DNA of 37,590 bases from assembly GCF_001636695.1 (NCBI RefSeq), contig NZ_LGEL01000055.1, positions 1-37,590 of the forward strand, written 5' to 3'. Source of the stretch: Pedobacter panaciterrae. GTDB lineage: Bacteria; Bacteroidota; Bacteroidia; Sphingobacteriales; Sphingobacteriaceae. The notes beneath the pieces are model-generated. The model was not told the origin of the DNA, ran no database searches, and worked only from the letters and a program-made list of their open reading frames with translations. A program made the position numbers and the translations under genes. Shown in pieces: positions 8,040 to 16,096 of this stretch; positions within the stretch are counted from its first letter, which is position 1; each line of letters begins with the position of its first letter.

Positions 8040-8576
8040 GATACTGATTACTTTTATAAACCGTTTTTTATAAAAGCCTTCATCCAGACTGGTAATAGTT
8101 ACCCCTCTTTTATTTCCTGAAGAAGAATGGATAAATTTGACTTCATCTCCGTCTATGGAATAGATAATACCAACATGTCCGGGAGTTCTGGATCTGCTAT
8201 TTGTCCCAGTAAACAGGATTACGTCTCCAATTTTTGCATCTTCAAGTTTTTTAGTCTCACCACTGGTCGCAAATTCTCTCGATGAACGAGGTACTTTAAA
8301 ACCAAAGTTACTGAAAACATAATTTACAAAACCAGAGCAGTCAAACCCTCTGTTAGGACTACTTGAAGCCGTTCTGTATCGGATGCCCAGCATAGATCTT
8401 GCAAACTCCAGTAAGCGATTTGGCGAAGTAGTGATTGCTGTTTTTTTATCCTGATCCGGAACTTCCTGGCTAAGCTTATGCACCAGTTCCTGAAATTGAA
8501 CGGGTATAGAAGTTTGCGACTTAGCTGTCGTAAAGCTTACAAATATTACACTGAATAGAATAATGGTTTTCTTCAT
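8034..8576 (-). CDS. Secreted NlpC/P60 family cysteine peptidase
   Basis: This is a probable peptidoglycan endopeptidase of the C40 family acting in the periplasm or envelope. After a signal peptide (MKKTIILFSVIFVSFTTAKS) and a short linker comes the catalytic domain from about residue 55 to the end. The catalytic Cys80 lies in GFDCSGFVNYVF, the His134 in TPGHVGIIYS and the third polar residue is likely His150 in KFIHSSSG. The 180-residue length fits a minimal single-domain member without SH3 or LysM repeats. It ends inside the flavin reductase gene's last codons (6-bp convergent overlap) and is not obviously connected with tyrosine catabolism. Confidence 0.92.
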   Translation of the reverse strand: MKKTIILFSVIFVSFTTAKSQTSIPVQFQELVHKLSQEVPDQDKKTAITTSPNRLLEFARSMLGIRYRTASSSPNRGFDCSGFVNYVFSNFGFKVPRSSREFATSGETKKLEDAKIGDVILFTGTNSRSRTPGHVGIIYSIDGDEVKFIHSSSGNKRGVTITSLDEGFYKKRFIKVISIL

Positions 8577-8638
8577 ATCAATTGGGTTAAAGATATTAAA
8601 ATTATCTTTGAACCCTAAAAATGTTGATAACTTGTTGA

Positions 8639-9340
8639 CTAGGGGGTTGTTACTGCAACTGGAATTACTTTTCCATTAAAAAACTTCTGGCCTGTTTTTG
8701 CAAAATCAGCTACATATTTCCCCATCTCGAAGGCTAAAACCGGAGATTGATAGCCTGGAAAAGCTTGTTCCAGCATTTCTGTTTGTGCAGAGCCAAGGGC
8801 CAGACAGTTCACTTTTATTCCCGTCTCTGCCAGCTCAAAAGCCAGGCATTCAGTTAAGGTATGCAACGCAGATTTACTTGAAGAATATGCAGAAAGCCCG
8901 GGGAATTTAACGCTTCCCTGAAAACCGCCCATACTACCAATATTTACAATATGACCACCTGCACCCATCAAAGGTATCAGGTTCTGGATCATGCTAAAAT
9001 GCCCAAGAACATTGCTCTCAAACATCTCATATAGGTCAGCAGGAGTAGTTTCCAGAAAAGGTTTGTTAATCAGGGCTCCGGCATTGTTTATTAAAATGTC
9101 AATCTTACCAAGTCTTTCCTTTAAAAAGGGAACCAGGGCAGCATAATCATCATTTACAATATCAAATTCTACTGGCAATAATGTACAATCAGGATTAATG
9201 CCCTTAGCGATTTCCAAAAGCTTACGCAGCTTATCAGAAGATCGGGCAATACATACTACCTTGTTGTCACTATTTAATGTAAATTCTAAAGCGGCTTCAA
9301 AGCCAATTCCGCTACTCGCGCCGGTTAATACTATATTCAT
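8639..9340 (-). CDS. Short-chain dehydrogenase/reductase
   Basis: The 233-residue protein is a classical SDR: the cofactor loop TGASSGIGFE (6-15), the NNAG motif (85-88), catalytic Ser136 in VNIGSMGG and the YSSSK motif (Tyr152, Lys156). The substrate cannot be told from the sequence. Its ATG overlaps the stop codon of the phenylalanine hydroxylase gene by one base (TAATG), a sign of translational coupling, so a role with the hydroxylase is plausible. The known dihydropteridine reductase that recycles the hydroxylase's pterin cofactor in animals is also an SDR, but its cofactor loop differs from this one, so that role is only a hypothesis. Confidence 0.9.
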   Translation of the reverse strand: MNIVLTGASSGIGFEAALEFTLNSDNKVVCIARSSDKLRKLLEIAKGINPDCTLLPVEFDIVNDDYAALVPFLKERLGKIDILINNAGALINKPFLETTPADLYEMFESNVLGHFSMIQNLIPLMGAGGHIVNIGSMGGFQGSVKFPGLSAYSSSKSALHTLTECLAFELAETGIKVNCLALGSAQTEMLEQAFPGYQSPVLAFEMGKYVADFAKTGQKFFNGKVIPVAVTTP

Positions 9341-11127
9341 TAATTATCTTCTTCAGTGATCAATTGACTAACAGGATTTTCAATTACATGTAATCCATCA
9401 TTGATTAGTTTTTTATGTTCAGTCTCGTTCTCCGATTTTAGCTCTAAATAATTCCGAACCTCTTTTTTTAAATCAGGAAAGAGTTGTTTGTGGTGTAATA
9501 TTTCAAGAATCTCAAGAGCGGCAAGCCAATCCTGACGATGTTCTGTCTTTAATTTTTCAAACAAATCAGGTAACAGCTCAAAATCAACTTCATTCTCTCT
9601 TATTAAACGTACGGTATTGTAAATACTGTGAAGCTTTTGAGCTTTCTCATCGTAGCTGATTTTTTTGGTCTGTTTGTCGCTGATATGGGTAATTTCCTCA
9701 TAAGCCTCCTTGTCGGCAGCACCATTAAACACAGAAACAATTGTAGCACCAACAGCCATATCATATGTTCCCCATTCAGGCTGGAAAAGTATGTTCCCAT
9801 TACTTTCCTTAACTGTACAATCATCAAATGTGATCATAACAGTCTTTTCATTTTTCTGATGAATAAATTTTACTATACCCTTTACCATAATACCGCTTTC
9901 AAACTCCAGAATAGCCAGGCTAAAAGGCCTTATCCCACAGTTCATAAGTTGTCTTATACCCATATCTTCCAGAGGGGTATCTATGCCTTTTAGCTTACCC
10001 ACAGGTGATGAAAAACCGTCTTTATGGTAAAATTTACCATGTCCTTCAAGTTGCTGACCTTCCAAAGCAAGGGCAGATGGACCGGTAGTTTTGATAAAAG
10101 TAAGTCCATCATTCTGATCAATACCCATATCTGTAAACACACCTGTTACCTGTAAACCAGAACTGTAAACCGCTGTTGCAGGATTTTTACATTCAATTGC
10201 TTTAACAATGCTTTCGGAACCGCCACGTCTAAATGCCATAGTATTAGCAAACTCTTCCAAAACATCAATCAGATTCTGGAATGTTTCAGTTACAAATAAT
10301 TGTGGTTGAGGTTTAGTAATATCATATGCGTAATTTATAGTGTCTTTGTTGTACCAGAGTTTCTCTACATCAGGATGCATGCACGAGGAGCTTTCTCCAA
10401 TGGATGATAACAAGCCAGCCCCATAAATTTTAGGGTTTTCTAAAGTTCCTATCAGGCCATACTCTACAGTCCACCAATGTAACCTTCCTAGCAAAGCCAT
10501 CTCAGAGGGCTCACCCATATTTTCAGAAATTTGTTGTAAATGCTGCTCAGCCTTTGCAATTTCCTGTTCCTGCACATCAATAGACTCTTTCAAAATAGAA
10601 AGATGACGTATCGCTTCATACAATTCAAAATCTTTTGAAGAGAACATGGCTTTGGCGCCAATAGAACCAAAATAACTTAGGTAATTGTTATAATCAACAT
10701 CGGCAATAATCGGTGCATGGCCAGCCGATTCATGAATAATATCTGGAGCCGGAGTATATTCTATATGATTAATCTGACGGATATCTGCAGCGATAACAAG
10801 TACACGATATGCCTGATACTCCATAAATGCCGCGGGTGGGATAAACCCATCAACTGTAACTGCACCCCAGCCTATTTTGCCGAGGTTATCGTTCATCGTT
10901 TGCAGATGGGGGATATATTCAATACTTAAACCTGCACGCTGCAAGCCTTTTATATATGGATAATAAGCAACATGTTTTAAATAACTATAATTCTGACGCA
11001 TTATGTACCTCCAAACCGCCTGGTCTACAGGAGTATATTTCTCATAATGCTGCTCAACAATAAATTGTCTCAGATGCTTTGGCAGCTTAGCTACTTGTGG
11101 ATTATTAAAATCATTAAAATCGCTCAT
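9340..11127 (-). CDS. Phenylalanine 4-monooxygenase (aromatic amino acid hydroxylase) with long C-terminal extension
   Basis: This pterin-dependent non-heme iron enzyme hydroxylates phenylalanine to tyrosine and so feeds the degradation genes next door. The catalytic domain fills about residues 1-330, with Fe ligands His132 and His137 in PAPDIIHESAGHAPII and Glu222 in HWWTVEYGLIG. Bacterial PhhA is about 260-300 residues; this protein has 595, with an extra 260 or so residues after the catalytic part. That extension begins near SGLQVTGVFTDMGIDQNDG, is soluble and ends in a helical, charged tail; I do not recognise it as a known domain. There is no N-terminal ACT domain. ATG at 11127 is preferred over the GTG codon just before it. 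No pterin carbinolamine dehydratase gene is in the window. Confidence 0.92.
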   Translation of the reverse strand: MSDFNDFNNPQVAKLPKHLRQFIVEQHYEKYTPVDQAVWRYIMRQNYSYLKHVAYYPYIKGLQRAGLSIEYIPHLQTMNDNLGKIGWGAVTVDGFIPPAAFMEYQAYRVLVIAADIRQINHIEYTPAPDIIHESAGHAPIIADVDYNNYLSYFGSIGAKAMFSSKDFELYEAIRHLSILKESIDVQEQEIAKAEQHLQQISENMGEPSEMALLGRLHWWTVEYGLIGTLENPKIYGAGLLSSIGESSSCMHPDVEKLWYNKDTINYAYDITKPQPQLFVTETFQNLIDVLEEFANTMAFRRGGSESIVKAIECKNPATAVYSSGLQVTGVFTDMGIDQNDGLTFIKTTGPSALALEGQQLEGHGKFYHKDGFSSPVGKLKGIDTPLEDMGIRQLMNCGIRPFSLAILEFESGIMVKGIVKFIHQKNEKTVMITFDDCTVKESNGNILFQPEWGTYDMAVGATIVSVFNGAADKEAYEEITHISDKQTKKISYDEKAQKLHSIYNTVRLIRENEVDFELLPDLFEKLKTEHRQDWLAALEILEILHHKQLFPDLKKEVRNYLELKSENETEHKKLINDGLHVIENPVSQLITEEDN

Positions 11128-11211
11128 CACTAAAATTGAGTATTAAGTGTCTAAGATACTGCTATAACAGACTTTAAACAAATTAATGCTTATGCTATGA
11201 CTATAAAATGA

Positions 11212-12240
11212 TTAGAGCCAATGATTTTTAGACAGATAATTTATTGCAAAACTGAAGATGGCATCGTTACCCTTATTTTCATCGTCCATGCTGTTTGTGA
11301 TAAAAAAATCAGGTGAAATTCCTTCTTCGATGTTTAGGCCTGAGGGCGAAATAGCATAAGAGGCAGAATATTTTAGCACCCATCCGTTTGGCAGTTCGTG
11401 ATCAAAAGGAGTTCCGCCACCACCACCAGTCTGATCACCGATAACAACTACATTTGGCAGTTCTGAAAGGTAAAGTACAAAATCATTACATGAACTAAAA
11501 CATCTTCTGTTTGTTAGTACTATTATAGGTTTTAGGGAATAAATACTGCTTTTAGAATTCAGGTACTTAGGTTTTTGCTCATAAACCTCATCATGACCAG
11601 GCCCCTTTTTATAGACATCATATTTTAGCAGTGTTTTCTTTTGAATCAATTTTTTAACAATTTGATCTACTTTATCAGATGCCCCTCCGGAGTTATCCCG
11701 CACATCAATAATCAGTGCCTCAACCTGTTCTAGTTTGCTGAATACAAGATCAATATCAGACGGAATTAATTCATTCCCAAAGGAGGGGATATAGAGATAG
11801 CCAAATTTATCTATTAGTTTATAAGTTAAAATGCCTTGAGTGTTTACCTCTCCAAGATACTTTTGCTTAAGTAAAGTGTAATTGAAATTATGAGAGTAGC
11901 CAGTATAGTAACCATCGTAGGCATATTTTTGCTCAATGGTAATCAATGCTACATGCCCGTCCTTTAAATGATCAAGCATAGTGCTGCAAATACTAAATAG
12001 TTCCCGGGAACTTGTTTTCTCAGAAACCATTGGGCGGTATTCGGAGTAAATTTTTTTCCAATCTACCTGCTTATAGGTGAACATAGCATACCTGGTTTCC
12101 ATAACATTCCAGAGATAATCAAAAACAGCAACAGAATTCTGATTTTCTTCTTTTATGATAGCTTTTTTGCAAGAACCATAAACAAGAGTACATACTGTTA
12201 AGACACAGTAAAGTACATATATTAACCTCTTTTTGATCAT
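11212..12240 (-). CDS. S41 family peptidase, probable lipoprotein
   Basis: The 342-residue product belongs to the C-terminal processing peptidase/tricorn-like S41 family. It has a signal peptide ending in a possible lipobox (LVYGSC, Cys24), an N-terminal helical domain (DYLWNVMETRYAMFTYKQVDW), and the protease core with VEALIIDVRDNSGGA (174-187) and LTNRRCFSSCNDF (242-254), where Ser249 is the likely nucleophile, then GDQTGGGGG. No PDZ domain is evident, since only about 40 residues separate the helical part from the core. Its ATG overlaps the stop of the upstream barrel gene (ATGA), so it is the last gene of the lipoprotein/barrel unit. A substrate among the neighbouring surface proteins is conceivable but unproven. 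Confidence 0.85.
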   Translation of the reverse strand: MIKKRLIYVLYCVLTVCTLVYGSCKKAIIKEENQNSVAVFDYLWNVMETRYAMFTYKQVDWKKIYSEYRPMVSEKTSSRELFSICSTMLDHLKDGHVALITIEQKYAYDGYYTGYSHNFNYTLLKQKYLGEVNTQGILTYKLIDKFGYLYIPSFGNELIPSDIDLVFSKLEQVEALIIDVRDNSGGASDKVDQIVKKLIQKKTLLKYDVYKKGPGHDEVYEQKPKYLNSKSSIYSLKPIIVLTNRRCFSSCNDFVLYLSELPNVVVIGDQTGGGGGTPFDHELPNGWVLKYSASYAISPSGLNIEEGISPDFFITNSMDDENKGNDAIFSFAINYLSKNHWL

Positions 12241-13028
12241 AAAAAAAAGTAATTTATCACTATACTGTGAACCATAGATTGTAACTGGTTAGCCTCTTTA
12301 ATCTGGCGGTAATTCCACTGATAGCCTAAAGAAAGGCCGTTGTTCCTGCTAATTGTACGCTTTAATTCGGCTTCCCAGGTTAAACTGATATACCTGTTAA
12401 AACTCATCAACTGTATATTATTTACATACTGTTTAAAAGATAGCGATGGAAAATCATTCCATTTATTGTGAATAGAATTGGATCTGGTAAGTGCCGTAAT
12501 AACAGGAATAGAGAAAACTGTGTTTAAAAGATATTTATGCTCTTTGTCTGCAATGCCAAACCTATAAGATAGTTTAACAGCAGCACCAGCTGAACTCCCG
12601 AACTCATAATAGTTCTGATTATTTGTATATCCGGTATTTCTTCTGAGGTCGAGGGAGTTATTCAAAATACAGCCAAAACCCAACTGTACATCTTTGAATT
12701 TTCCCGGTTTAAAAAGTGCAGCGTAACTTAATCCGAATGTTTGCCCCTCTGCAGTATTGTTATTGATCTCATTGCGGATTCTGCCTCCGGATATCCTGGT
12801 ACTTAATTTTTGATCGAGCTGAGGGCCTTCGTTCAGAAACTGAAGCATAATTCCAGGATAATATCCCTGATAAACAAGTGCAGACATTCCGTTATCTTTT
12901 AGGACATAATGAGATGCAAGCAAACCGATCGACAATGTTTTGTCGGTATTTTGCTGTGCCGTACAATTATTTTGCAGCATTAATGCTAACAGGCATAGGT
13001 AGATGCCAATTCCATATTTCACTTTCAA
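12237..13028 (-). CDS. Outer-membrane barrel-like protein of unknown function
   Basis: I do not recognise a family. The product of about 263 residues has a signal peptide ending NNCTAQQ and then a strand-rich, Gly/Tyr/Asn-rich body with alternating hydrophobic residues, finishing IVINYFFL; this fits an outer-membrane beta-barrel. No ATG is available at the 5' end. A TTG overlapping the TGA stop of the upstream gene, or the GTG two codons later (13022, giving MKYGIGIYLCLL), must serve, which suggests translational coupling. Its stop overlaps the S41 start by 4 bp. The three genes from 14425 to 11212 therefore form a tightly coupled unit. Confidence 0.7.
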   Translation of the reverse strand: MKVKYGIGIYLCLLALMLQNNCTAQQNTDKTLSIGLLASHYVLKDNGMSALVYQGYYPGIMLQFLNEGPQLDQKLSTRISGGRIRNEINNNTAEGQTFGLSYAALFKPGKFKDVQLGFGCILNNSLDLRRNTGYTNNQNYYEFGSSAGAAVKLSYRFGIADKEHKYLLNTVFSIPVITALTRSNSIHNKWNDFPSLSFKQYVNNIQLMSFNRYISLTWEAELKRTISRNNGLSLGYQWNYRQIKEANQLQSMVHSIVINYFFL

Positions 13029-14425
13029 TAAGCGGTGTTTACAGGATAAAAATTAGTCCAGGTCCTCATCCAGTTCTCATTGCCAAACGCGCCTCTGAAA
13101 CTCACTTTACTAAAGAAGTTTTGAAAATCTGTTCCACTAAAATCAGCACTTGATAAAGCAGCAGAACCAATACCTGGATTTAATTCAGGAAGTTCAAATT
13201 TAAAAGGATTGGTAAGTTTTATTTCCTCAGGTTTGCTGTATGAAATATTATGATGATTTAATGCATAGCTATTAACAGCCTCCTGATCAATAGAAAAAAC
13301 ATAATTAGGATCTATTGTAAATGCTTCCTCAGGAACATTGCTATGTACCAGATTGTAGCTGAATTCTGAACGCTCATCTGTGAGATGCTGAGCCGCAATA
13401 TCATCGCTGAGTTTTATACCTCCTTTAGGCATTCCCATTAGGACAGAGTTTTTAAGTGTAAAGGCCGCACCATAATTTATGTTCACTGCAGCATTCCACG
13501 GTAAGGCATCATTGTAGCCCTTATTATTATATGGACCAATAACAGTAACGTTAGACAGAATAGGGTGGGTGTTTTCTGTTACAGGATTGTTCTGGATATC
13601 ATTTAAAATTAATACGGCATCACAGGTATAGGTAAAAGCACCGGTTGCAGCAAAGTACGGATGTTTGTAACTAACTATAAACTGTTGTTTCCCTGTGTAT
13701 CCGTTTGCATAAACAAAACCGGCTACCCGGTTATTAAAGGCAACCAGATTTTTGGCGTTAACATTTCCTCCAAAAAAACCAAAACCTGAAGTTTGCGTAT
13801 AGCTGGCCTGTACATTTTCAATTACAGTACCCGACCCAACACCAATGCAACCTAAGCCATAAGATTCAGCCGAGTTAACTCCCGCAAATTCAATACGCAC
13901 ATACTTTAAAACACCCGAATTGTCGTCAGGATTATTTCCTCCTCCAAATGGAAAAAGCGCACCCATTAATTTAAGGGTCATTTCTGTTGCCTCTCCGCCG
14001 GTATTTTCATCATAAGCACTTATTGGGGCATTTCCGAAGATATATAGTCCTCCCCAGTCTCCATGCTGGCGGAATCCTGTTGGGGTTCCGGATGTAAATA
14101 CGATCGGATTATCTGCAGTTCCTTCTGCCATAATTTTTGACCCTCTGTCAATAGCAATGTAACCCGACCTTCCTTTACCGCCTAAGGCACTTTGACTTTT
14201 GATAACTGTGCCAGGTTCAATGGTAAGTATAGCCTTTTCTGTTACCAGTACCGCAGAGTTAAACGTATAAACTGTATCGCTTTTAAGGGTTCTGTTCTTA
14301 ATTATTTTGTCGGGTAGCTGTACAACGGGTTTTTGAGTACTTAATCTGTTATTTTCTTTTTTACACGAAAACAAACATAAGGTCAGACCTATGTTGAATA
14401 TAATCAGGTAGAAGTATTTTTTCAT
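13025..14425 (-). CDS. Beta-helix-like surface lipoprotein, second paralog
   Basis: The 466-residue lipoprotein (lipobox LFSC, Cys21, followed by KKE) is a clear paralog of the protein encoded just upstream. Shared landmarks are the early strand block with LTIEPGTVIKS, then NPIVFTS, HGDWGGLYIFGNAP (121-134), GVLKYVRIEFAG, GVGSGTVIENVQASY and FFGGNVN. The pattern of short repeated strands around Gly and Asn, including VTVIGPYNNKGYNDALPW, suggests a right-handed parallel beta-helix on the cell surface. Unlike its paralog it lacks the acidic cluster: YTQTSGFGFFGG and FNNRVAGFVYANGYTG stand where the other has DDSFEFFGG and DDDFDFDFGYQG. It may have a different ligand. Function is unknown; there is no catalytic motif I can name. 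Confidence 0.75.
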   Translation of the reverse strand: MKKYFYLIIFNIGLTLCLFSCKKENNRLSTQKPVVQLPDKIIKNRTLKSDTVYTFNSAVLVTEKAILTIEPGTVIKSQSALGGKGRSGYIAIDRGSKIMAEGTADNPIVFTSGTPTGFRQHGDWGGLYIFGNAPISAYDENTGGEATEMTLKLMGALFPFGGGNNPDDNSGVLKYVRIEFAGVNSAESYGLGCIGVGSGTVIENVQASYTQTSGFGFFGGNVNAKNLVAFNNRVAGFVYANGYTGKQQFIVSYKHPYFAATGAFTYTCDAVLILNDIQNNPVTENTHPILSNVTVIGPYNNKGYNDALPWNAAVNINYGAAFTLKNSVLMGMPKGGIKLSDDIAAQHLTDERSEFSYNLVHSNVPEEAFTIDPNYVFSIDQEAVNSYALNHHNISYSKPEEIKLTNPFKFELPELNPGIGSAALSSADFSGTDFQNFFSKVSFRGAFGNENWMRTWTNFYPVNTAY

Positions 14426-14451
14426 TTAGTTTTATGTTTATTTCATTTTAA

Positions 14452-14482
14452 GATCAGATTGGCATTTAATGCCAATCTGATC
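14452..14482. promoter_or_regulatory. Perfect hairpin between the two beta-helix-like lipoprotein genes
   Basis: Arms GATCAGATTGGCA and TGCCAATCTGATC (13 bp, no mismatch) enclose a 5-nt loop. It lies 25 bp after the stop of the first lipoprotein gene on the transcribed minus strand. No clear U-run follows on that strand (TTAAAATG), so it may be a weak terminator, a processing site or a 3'-end stabiliser that lowers expression of the second gene. Confidence 0.7.
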
Positions 14483-14506
14483 AAAATCATAACTTGATGT
14501 TTAGAA

Positions 14507-15931
14507 TTAAAATCTTGTCCATCCAGTAGAACCAGACCTTACTGTTGCCCAGTTTGCAGCACCTGTTACAGGGAATGCTCCGTTATAAGCAACCGAGGTA
14601 AATCCTGTTGAATAACTTGTGCCTGTGAAATTGGCTCCAGTAGCAGTTGTAGCAGTAGCCGAACTGATAAAGAACTGAGTTGAATTAACACCGCTCAGGT
14701 TGAAAGGGTTAACCAGACTTGCTCCGCTTACAGCTGATAAAACAACGTTTGCATTAGCAGCGTTGGTTAAGAATGTAATTAGAGTAGGGTTAGCTGGAGT
14801 TGCAACAAAAGCGCTTCCTGCAGTATTGCTGTGCACAAAATTGTTTTTGAATTCAGAATTGCCAGCAAGTAAACTATCAGCAGTATTAGTTCCATCAATT
14901 AGTAAACCAGCAGTAGGGTAACCTAAGAAGATTGAGTTACGAACTTTCAAACCAGTATTTCTGCGGAAATGAGCTCCTGCCTGGAATGATCCGTCAACAC
15001 CAGTCGCAGACATTAAAGGAAGATCCGGATTTGAATCAGCTACACCGTTATTACCTAGTATAGTTAAGTTAGAAATGATTGGACGAGTACGAGGTACATT
15101 TGAAACAACACCCGTATTGTCATTATCACATTCAATACCATTAGATTTTGACTGGTCGTTAATTTCAGGATCACGCAAAGCGATTAAGAATTGCAATTTA
15201 CCCTGATATCCGAAATCAAAATCAAAATCGTCATCGATAGCACGATAAGAGATCAGGTACTTAGGATTAACCCTGCCACCAAAGAACTCAAATGAATCAT
15301 CACCGCTGTAACTAACCTGAACATGGTCTATCACAGTACCTGAACCAACACCACCTAATGTCAAACCATTAACCTCATTGTTGTTTCCTAATGTGCCTTG
15401 ATAAACGCCACCTGCATATTCAATACGGGTATAAGTAATAGATCCGCTATTGTCAATTGCATCGGTACCACCGTACTGACTGTCAGTTGTGTTAGGAATA
15501 CCTTCAATATAAGTAGTAGCAGGTTTGTTAGTTGGAGCATCGCCAAGAATGATGATTCCACCCCAGTCACCATTCGAAGGTGTGGTTTCATTAGAGGTAA
15601 ATACAACAGGATTATTTACAGAACCATTAGAATTTAACTTGCCGCCTTTAGCAACTAATAAAACGCCTTTCTGACCAGCTACACCAAAGCCTTTAATTGT
15701 GGTTCCGGCAGGAATAGTTAGGGTAGCTCCATTTTTTACAGTTACAAGGCCTACTAGAATGTAGGTTTTTGATGCACTTAATGTTACTGCACCAGTAACG
15801 TTATTTTTAAGTGTGTCAATTAAAGGGTTGGTTCCCGGAACTACATCACGGTCAACATTTTCATTCTTTTTACATGCACTGAAAGAAACAGCTAAGGCTG
15901 CTACTGCTAATATTTTTGAGATTGTTTTCAT
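14507..15931 (-). CDS. Beta-helix-like surface lipoprotein with acidic cluster
   Basis: The 474-residue product is a probable lipoprotein (FSAC, Cys20, then KKNEN). From about residue 45 it shows repeated short strands with Gly/Asn turns (VKNGATLTIPAGTTIKGFG, NPVVFTS, GDWGGIIILGDAP at 121-133, NSGSITYTRIEYAGG, VGSGTVIDHVQVSYSG), which resembles a right-handed beta-helix. A striking acidic patch follows: DDSFEFFGG (211-219), DDDFDFDFGYQG (233-244) and ECDNDN (267-272), which could bind calcium or another cation. It lies directly downstream of the large TonB-dependent receptor on the same strand, where a SusD-type partner might be found, so I infer that it may present a ligand to that receptor. 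There is no SusD homology. The 5' gap of 165 bp contains a short GC-rich stretch with the stem CGGC-ctt-GCCG. Confidence 0.75.
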   Translation of the reverse strand: MKTISKILAVAALAVSFSACKKNENVDRDVVPGTNPLIDTLKNNVTGAVTLSASKTYILVGLVTVKNGATLTIPAGTTIKGFGVAGQKGVLLVAKGGKLNSNGSVNNPVVFTSNETTPSNGDWGGIIILGDAPTNKPATTYIEGIPNTTDSQYGGTDAIDNSGSITYTRIEYAGGVYQGTLGNNNEVNGLTLGGVGSGTVIDHVQVSYSGDDSFEFFGGRVNPKYLISYRAIDDDFDFDFGYQGKLQFLIALRDPEINDQSKSNGIECDNDNTGVVSNVPRTRPIISNLTILGNNGVADSNPDLPLMSATGVDGSFQAGAHFRRNTGLKVRNSIFLGYPTAGLLIDGTNTADSLLAGNSEFKNNFVHSNTAGSAFVATPANPTLITFLTNAANANVVLSAVSGASLVNPFNLSGVNSTQFFISSATATTATGANFTGTSYSTGFTSVAYNGAFPVTGAANWATVRSGSTGWTRF

Positions 15932-16096
15932 TTTATTTGTTTTTTTAGGTATACTTACTATTCGAAAAAATTATTACATCTTGAGTGGCTTCGGCCTTGC
16001 CGGGGAACACTCGGGGTGTGGTGATTTCTGGGCTATTCCTCCATTTTTAGTTCGAAAACTGATTAATTAAATTTTGGGGTAAAAGAGTCATCATTT

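Noticed and set aside
9628-9993. 121-residue open frame on the plus strand
   Set aside because: It is antisense to the hydroxylase gene, has no family features and follows from the codon use of the opposite strand.
11179-11186. CAAATTAA (TTAATTTG on the minus strand) as hydroxylase promoter
   Set aside because: It misses the second base of TAnnTTTG, and the same near-match occurs elsewhere in this AT-rich DNA, so it is not convincing.
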